Shown in pieces: positions 33,744-38,457 of a stretch of DNA of 38,457 nucleotides. The notes under the pieces were generated by a model. That model saw only the letters and a program-made list of their open reading frames with translations. It was not told the origin of the DNA and did no database searches. Location of the stretch: assembly GCF_009377185.1 (NCBI RefSeq), contig NZ_VJZC01000038.1, positions 1 to 38,457 of the forward strand, in the 5' to 3' direction. The DNA is from Streptomyces spongiae (lineage in GTDB: Bacteria; Actinomycetota; Actinomycetes; Streptomycetales; Streptomycetaceae). Positions within the stretch are counted from its first letter, which is position 1, and every line of letters starts with the position of its first letter. Made by a program: the position numbers and the translations under genes.

Positions 33744-34771
33744 TGAAGTCCAGCAGACTGCTGTCCATCCTGCTCCTCCTCCAGACACGCGGCCGGATGA
33801 CCGCCGCCCAGCTCGCCGGGGAGCTTGAGGTGTCGGTGCGGACGGTCTACCGGGACGTCGAGTCGCTGCACGCGGCGGGCGTACCGCTGTACGGGGACGC
33901 CGGGCACGCGGGCGGCTACCGGCTCCTCGACGGATACCGCACCCGCCTCACCGGCCTCACCACCGACGAGGCGGAGGCCCTGTTCCTCGCGGGCGCGCCC
34001 GGCCCCGCCGCCGAACTCGGCCTCGGCTCCGTCCTCGCCGCCGCTCAGCTCAAGGTCCGCGCCGCCCTCCCACCCGAACTGCGGGCCCACGCCGACCGCG
34101 TCAGCGGACGCTTCCACCTCGACGCGCCCCGCTGGTACGCCGACGCCGAGGAGGCCCCGTTCCTGCCCGCCGTCGCCGACGCGGTGTGGAACAGCCGGGT
34201 GCTGCACGTCCGGTACCGCCGCTGGCGCGAGCCCACCGACGTCGACCGCCGCCTCGAACCGTACGGACTCGTCCTCAAGGCGGGCCGCTGGTACGTCGTG
34301 GCGGGCCCCGGACCGCGTACCTACCGCGTCGACCAGATCCTCGAACTGACCCCGTCCGACGAGGAGTTCACCCGCCCCGAGCACTTCGACCTGGCCGCCC
34401 ACTGGACGGCGTACCAGCGGGACTTCCACGACCGGCTGCACCGCGGCGAGGCGGTCGTACGGCTCGCACCGGGCACCCGCCTCACCGGCGCGGCGGCCGC
34501 CGCCGTGGCCGCGGGCGGCCGTACGGACGCGGACGGCTGGACCCGCGCCACCGTCCCCATCGAGTCCGTCGACCACGCCCACGACGTGTTCCTCGGCCTC
34601 GGCACGGCCGTCGAGGTGCTCGCACCGGCCGAACTGCGTGCCAGGATCGCCGGGACGGTGGCCGCGCTCGCGGCGCGCTACGCCGCCGACCGTCCCTCAG
34701 ATGCCGAACCTGAGGACCCGACGCAGCAGATCGAGGGTCTCGTCCGCCCAGGCCAGGACAGCGAGACTTGA
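33743..34771 (+). CDS. WYL-domain transcriptional regulator
   Basis: Protein of 342 aa. The N-terminal DeoR-type HTH_11 (about 1-60) reads VKSSRLLSILLLLQTRGRMTAAQLAGELEVSVRTVYRDVESLHAAGVPLYG. The WYL domain (about 140-215) has HVRYRRWREPTDVDRRLEPYGLVLKAGRWYVVAG followed by TYRVDQILEL. A C-terminal WCX-like extension follows. GTG 33743 matches the family start; GTG 33737 would add two residues. It is probably leaderless and autoregulated through the inverted repeat at 33727-33743. The 3' end overlaps the convergent remnant SGNH gene by 75 bases. Confidence 0.88.
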   Translation: MKSSRLLSILLLLQTRGRMTAAQLAGELEVSVRTVYRDVESLHAAGVPLYGDAGHAGGYRLLDGYRTRLTGLTTDEAEALFLAGAPGPAAELGLGSVLAAAQLKVRAALPPELRAHADRVSGRFHLDAPRWYADAEEAPFLPAVADAVWNSRVLHVRYRRWREPTDVDRRLEPYGLVLKAGRWYVVAGPGPRTYRVDQILELTPSDEEFTRPEHFDLAAHWTAYQRDFHDRLHRGEAVVRLAPGTRLTGAAAAAVAAGGRTDADGWTRATVPIESVDHAHDVFLGLGTAVEVLAPAELRARIAGTVAALAARYAADRPSDAEPEDPTQQIEGLVRPGQDSET

Positions 34772-36289
34772 CGTCAGGTTCCCCGGCGGGTGGTTGATCA
34801 GCGTGTGCGGGGCGGATGAGCCGCTCGAAGTCGACGAGGACGGGGCCCTGGCGTTCCGTCAGGCCGTCGGGCCGGAAGAACCGCACGTTCGCCAGGCGCA
34901 TGACGTTGATGACCTCCTGGGCGAGGATGCCGTAGCCGACCGTGGTCGGGTGGACACCGTCCAGGGAGAACAGCCCGCCGGCCGAGCGGCGTTCACCGTC
35001 GCAGGCGAGGAAGTGCGTGGTGGGCACCGGGTCGAGTGCCTGGAGCGCGGGCGGCAGCACATAGGGGGTCCACCAGGACGGGCGGGCCAGCGGGTCCTCG
35101 ACGTAGCGCCTGCTGCCCAGCCGGTCGAGCAGACCGCAGGTCTCCAGGAGGTACCAGTCCTTGCCCGCCTTCCGGGCCCCCCGGACCACGTCGGTGATGG
35201 CGTGGTTGTAGTGGTCGATCGCCTCGTCGATCTGACGGGCCTCGTCCCCGGTGAGGTGCGGGTCCCGCGTCGGGTCGAAGTCGTGGTCGCCGATCCAGGG
35301 GCGGGTGTAGTACGGGAAGTACGCCGAACCGGGTTCGGTCTTCGTGGCGACGCCGCGCGCGACGGGCGCGATGGTCACGTGCGGGACCGTGCACCAGATC
35401 ACGTGCCGCGCCTTGATACCGCGCACCTCGGCGGCGACCTTGTCCAGCTCGGCCCTGAAGTGCTGGGGCTGCCAGACGGTGAAGTCGCCCTTCTTCACCA
35501 GGTCGGTGTACTCGCCGTCCTTGCTCCAGCACAGCTTTAGGTCGACCACCGAGCTCAGCGCGTTGTTGGCGCCGAGGAACACGATCAGCGTCTCGATGCC
35601 GTGCCGCGGGTCCGTGTCGCCCACCTCGTCACCGAGACGGGCGGCCGCGCTCAGCTGGGTGAGGGAGTCGGGCGCCGCGGGCGGGGCGGGCAGCACACGC
35701 AGGGCTGCGCGGTCGTCGGCGTGCTCCACGAGCTGCCGCAGCAACTGGTCCTTGGGCGCGTCGATCCTCCCCCACTGCCTTAAGGGCGTGGGAGGTGCCC
35801 CCAGGCGCACACGGCGTGGGACTTGTCGAGCGCGTCCCGCAGGTCCCAGCCGAAGACGGCGAGGTTGTGGTTGACGGAGGTGGCGGTGGGCGCGGCACGG
35901 CCCGGTCCGCGCTCCCAGTAGTCCTCCACCTCGTCCAGGAACCGCCGGGCGCGCAGCAGCGCGAGCCCCGACTCCCACCAGTCGACGTCGCGCCCGAAGC
36001 GGGCCTCCAGGTCGCGCAGGAACAGTTCGATGTTGAACGGGAGCCCGCCGTACCCGTCGTACGCCGGGTAACGGAACCGGTCGGCCCAGCCCAGCTCGTG
36101 GGCGACGATCGCCGGATATGACAGGGCGGTGCTGAAGATCGAGCCGCTCTGGAAGCCCTGGGTGAGCGAGTCACCGACGGCGACGAGCCGGTGCCGGGGT
36201 TCTCCCTGCCAGCGAGGGGCGACCTCGATGGCGAGTGTGGGGTCCTTCTCCGGTTCCCGTGGAATCGGTCCGCGTGCGGTGCCGCTCAT
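34697..36289 (-). pseudogene. SGNH/GDSL-family hydrolase broken by a repeat insertion
   Basis: The intact protein would be a GDSL-type esterase or lipase of about 515 aa. ATG 36289 has GGGGGAAG upstream. The first part reads through RHRLVAVGDSLTQGF (catalytic Ser block) to DLRDALDKSHAV. There a 38-base palindromic element adds a stop (HLPRP-stop) and shifts the frame. The gene resumes as RIDAPKDQLLRQLVEHADDRAALRVLP in the second frame, which carries VFLGANNAL (block III) and SLDGVHPTTVGYG (catalytic Asp-His). Near 34808 another one-base shift leads to LINHPPGNLTSSLAVLAWADETLDLL, ending at 34697. All catalytic blocks remain, but in three frames. No signal peptide is seen. Confidence 0.85.
35766..35803. 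repeat. 38-base palindromic element inserted in the SGNH gene
   Basis: The arms CCTCCCCCACTGCC and GGGCGTGGGAGG flank TTAA, and TGCCCCCAG follows on the plus strand. It resembles the GGGGGCACCTCCC...GTGGGGGAG elements scattered between Streptomyces genes. Its borders coincide with the break in the hydrolase reading frame. Confidence 0.75.
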
Positions 36290-36387
36290 GCTTCCCCCTC
36301 GGTCGGTCGATCGTTCGGTGCGAGTGGTGTGTGGTGTAACGGAGCCCGATCGGACCGGATACGGCCGGGACGGCAAGTACGTCCGAA

Positions 36388-36483
36388 ATGCGAAGCATTC
36401 AGGTGAACCGCACGGGCTCTTCGCCCTACCTCGGCAACTCGCCCAGCGACCCCGGCAACTCGCCCCGCACCAGCGGCAACTGA
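36388..36483 (+). other. Possible 31-aa leader ORF with GNSP repeats
   Basis: ATG 36388 opens MRSIQVNRTGSSPYLGNSP..., ending SGN-stop at 36483. The peptide repeats GN every seven residues, which corresponds to GGCAACT at 36433, 36454 and 36475 in the DNA, exactly 21 bases apart. No ribosome binding site is seen. Either the ORF or the evenly spaced DNA repeats could matter, as a leader peptide or protein-binding sites for the lyase gene that starts 41 bases later. Confidence 0.3.
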
Positions 36484-36524
36484 GGAAACAGACACCCGTC
36501 TGTCCCCCACCGGGAGGTATCCAC

Positions 36525-38390
36525 GTGCAGCACCCGCACAGGCACCGCAGACGCAAGGTCCTGCCCACGTTGGCGGCCGCCGTCCTCACCGCCGCCGGAC
36601 TCACCACGTTCACCGTCGACTCGGCCGAGGCCGCCACCGCCCGGCAGGTCGAGAAACTCGACCGGGGCGTGGTCAGCGTGCACACCGACAGCGGCAACCT
36701 GGTCAGCTGGCGCTGGCTCGGCACCGACCCCGACAACGTGTCCTTCAACGTCTACCGCGCCGGTACGAAGGTCAACTCGTCCCCGATCACCGGCTCCACC
36801 AACTACTTCCACTCCGGTGCGCCCGCCCAGGCCGACTACACGGTCCGCGCGATCGTGAACGGCGCGGAGCAGGGCGACTCGGTGCACGCGGTCCAGTTCC
36901 GCACCGGCTACAAGGACGTGCCGATCAGCGCGCCCGCCGGAGGGACCACCCCTGACGGCGTCGCGTACACCTACGAGGCCAACGACGCTTCCGTCGGCGA
37001 CCTCGACGGCGACGGCGCGCTCGAGTTCGTCCTCAAGTGGCAGCCCACCAACGCCAAGGACAACTCCCAGTCCGGCTACACCGGCAACACGATCGTCGAC
37101 GCCGTCAAGCTCGACGGCACCCGCCTGTGGCGTATCGACCTGGGCCGCAACATCCGCTCGGGCGCCCACTACACCCAGTTCCAGGTGTACGACTACGACG
37201 GTGACGGCAAGGCCGAGGTCGCCGTGAAGACGTCGGACGGCACGAAGGACGGCACCGGCGCGGTGATCGGCAGCTCGTCCGCCGACCACCGCAACTCCAG
37301 CGGTTACGTCCTGACCGGCCCCGAGTACCTGACGATGTTCAACGGCCAGACCGGCAAGGCGATGGCGAGCGTCGACTACGTCCCGGCCCGTGGCACGGTC
37401 TCGTCCTGGGGCGACTCGTACGGCAACCGGGTGGACCGCTTCCTCGCGGGCACGGCCTACCTGGACGGAGCCCGGCCCTCCCTCATCATGGCCCGCGGCT
37501 ACTACACCCGTACGGTGATCGCGGCCTGGGACTGGCGCAACGGCGGCTTCACCCGCCGCTGGACCTTCGACACCAACTCCTCCACCAACAGCGGCAAGGG
37601 CTTCGACGGCCAGGGCTCGCACAGCCTGTCCGTGGGGGACGTCGACAACGACGGCAAGGACGAGATCGTGTACGGCGCGATGGCCGTCGACGACAACGGC
37701 AACGCCCTGTGGACCACGAAGACCGGCCACGGCGACGCCCAGCACCTCGGCGACCTCGACCCGTCGACCTCCGGCCTGGAGTACTTCAAGGTCTCGGAGT
37801 CCACGTCGCAGCCCGCCGAGCTGTACATCAACCCGGCGAACGGCGCGGTCCGCTGGCAGCTGGCCGCGTGCTGCGACAACGGCCGGGGAGTCGCCGGGGA
37901 CGTCTACGCAGGCAACGACGGCCCGGAGATGTGGTCCGCCTCCGACAGCAACATCCGCGACGAGGCCGGCGCCACCAAGGGCCGTGAGCCGTCCTCCGTC
38001 AACTTCCTGTCCTGGTGGGACGGCGACACGGTCCGTGAACTCCTCGACGGCACCCGCATCGACAAGTACGGCACGTCCTCCGACACCCGCCTGCTGACCG
38101 GCTCCGGGGTCTCCTCCAACAACGGCACCAAGTCCACCCCCGCCCTGTCCGGTGACATCCTCGGCGACTGGCGCGAGGAGGTCGTCTGGCGCACCAGCGA
38201 CAACACGGCACTGCGGATCTACTCCACACCGCTCGAAACGGGCACGAAGATCACGACTCTGCTGCACGACACGATGTACCGCACGGGTCTGGCCTGGCAG
38301 AACACGGCTTACAACCAGCCGCCGCACACGAGCTTCTTCATCGGCAACAAGATGCCCACGGCGCCGAGGCCGGTGGTGTACACCCCGTAG
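36525..38390 (+). CDS. Secreted rhamnogalacturonan lyase, PL11 family
   Basis: Extracellular pectin-degrading enzyme of 621 aa, cleaving the rhamnose-galacturonate backbone by beta-elimination; length and sequence resemble YesW-type PL11 lyases. The signal peptide is QHPHRHRRRKVLPTLAAAVLTAAGLTTF with cleavage near AEA-AT (residue 36-37). An N-terminal fibronectin-like sandwich (ARQVEKLDRGVVSVHTDSGNLVSWRWLGTD) leads into the beta-propeller with calcium loops DLDGDGALEFVLKW, DYDGDGKAEVAVKTSDG and DVDNDGKDEIVYGAM, and SGDILGDWREEVVWRTSDN near the end. GTG 36525 has GGGAGGT six bases upstream; the longer open frame has no start signal. No carbohydrate-binding module is attached. Confidence 0.93.
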   Translation: MQHPHRHRRRKVLPTLAAAVLTAAGLTTFTVDSAEAATARQVEKLDRGVVSVHTDSGNLVSWRWLGTDPDNVSFNVYRAGTKVNSSPITGSTNYFHSGAPAQADYTVRAIVNGAEQGDSVHAVQFRTGYKDVPISAPAGGTTPDGVAYTYEANDASVGDLDGDGALEFVLKWQPTNAKDNSQSGYTGNTIVDAVKLDGTRLWRIDLGRNIRSGAHYTQFQVYDYDGDGKAEVAVKTSDGTKDGTGAVIGSSSADHRNSSGYVLTGPEYLTMFNGQTGKAMASVDYVPARGTVSSWGDSYGNRVDRFLAGTAYLDGARPSLIMARGYYTRTVIAAWDWRNGGFTRRWTFDTNSSTNSGKGFDGQGSHSLSVGDVDNDGKDEIVYGAMAVDDNGNALWTTKTGHGDAQHLGDLDPSTSGLEYFKVSESTSQPAELYINPANGAVRWQLAACCDNGRGVAGDVYAGNDGPEMWSASDSNIRDEAGATKGREPSSVNFLSWWDGDTVRELLDGTRIDKYGTSSDTRLLTGSGVSSNNGTKSTPALSGDILGDWREEVVWRTSDNTALRIYSTPLETGTKITTLLHDTMYRTGLAWQNTAYNQPPHTSFFIGNKMPTAPRPVVYTP

Positions 38391-38436
38391 TGGGCACGTA
38401 GTCCTCGCCCCTGCCGCCCCTACCCATTCCCGTCCC

Positions 38437-38455
38437 CTGGGGGCTCCGCCCCCAG
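38437..38455 (+). terminator. Hairpin after the lyase gene
   Basis: CTGGGGGC-TCC-GCCCCCAG, an 8-bp perfect stem of a type repeated between Streptomyces genes, 46 bases after the stop codon. Confidence 0.6.
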
Positions 38456-38457
38456 AC

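Noticed and set aside
36129..36524. A 132-residue N-terminal extension of the rhamnogalacturonan lyase
   Set aside because: It has no ribosome site, overlaps the SGNH pseudogene and would bury the signal peptide that begins at GTG 36525.

Overview
The window is very GC-rich DNA with the gene style of Streptomyces: many GTG starts, GGAGG-type ribosome binding sites, SigB/F-type sigma factor, ANTAR and XRE/DUF5753 regulators, WYL regulator, HspR-type HAIR operator and two copies of the GGGGCGCGGGGAACT intergenic repeat. I see no tRNA, rRNA, CRISPR array or intact insertion sequence.

Region 1 (1-9658) is metabolic. A serine hydroxymethyltransferase (left edge, partial) is divergent from a GntR/FCD regulator across a perfect palindrome. 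Facing that regulator is the most unusual gene here (2113-3963, minus). It is one 616-codon frame that joins a complete but catalytically dead IS630-like transposase to a second GntR/FCD regulator. It is divergent from a four-gene operon: sugar-porter-type MFS transporter, flavin amine-oxidase-family enzyme, DapA/NanA-family lyase and an aldehyde dehydrogenase like aminobutyraldehyde dehydrogenase. This looks like an uptake, oxidation, cleavage and aldehyde-clearing pathway for an unknown amine or amino-sugar-like substrate.

Region 2 (9707-14560) holds a PoxB-like TPP enzyme, then a stress-response group: a SigB/F-type sigma factor with a foldable leader, a PAS-GAF sensor protein and an ANTAR antiterminator. 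The sensor's C-terminal tail is encoded by an invaded repeat element and overlaps the sigma gene antisense.

Region 3 (14743-22547) looks envelope/lipid related. It holds a secreted, C-terminally anchored hexapeptide-repeat protein, an aminotransferase-fold protein with no lysine at all, a NAPE-PLD-like metallo-beta-lactamase, a DedA protein and a second UlaG-like metallo-beta-lactamase. It ends with a lone degenerate serine-recombinase-like domain and a membrane-anchored alkaline-phosphatase-superfamily protein.

Region 4 (22598-29770) pairs an intact DUF6345 caspase/gingipain-like protein with a divergent, decayed MoxR ATPase - VWA/metallopeptidase module (frameshifts, a nonsense codon, deletions). 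OsmC and a stand-alone dnaK behind a HAIR operator follow.

Region 5 (29823-38457) holds two XRE regulators with a coupled micro-ORF between them, pterin dehydratase plus methyltransferase, and a WYL regulator with an operator over its own start. An SGNH hydrolase broken by a 38-base palindromic element follows, then a secreted PL11 rhamnogalacturonan lyase. All functions are read from motifs by eye; no database search was run.
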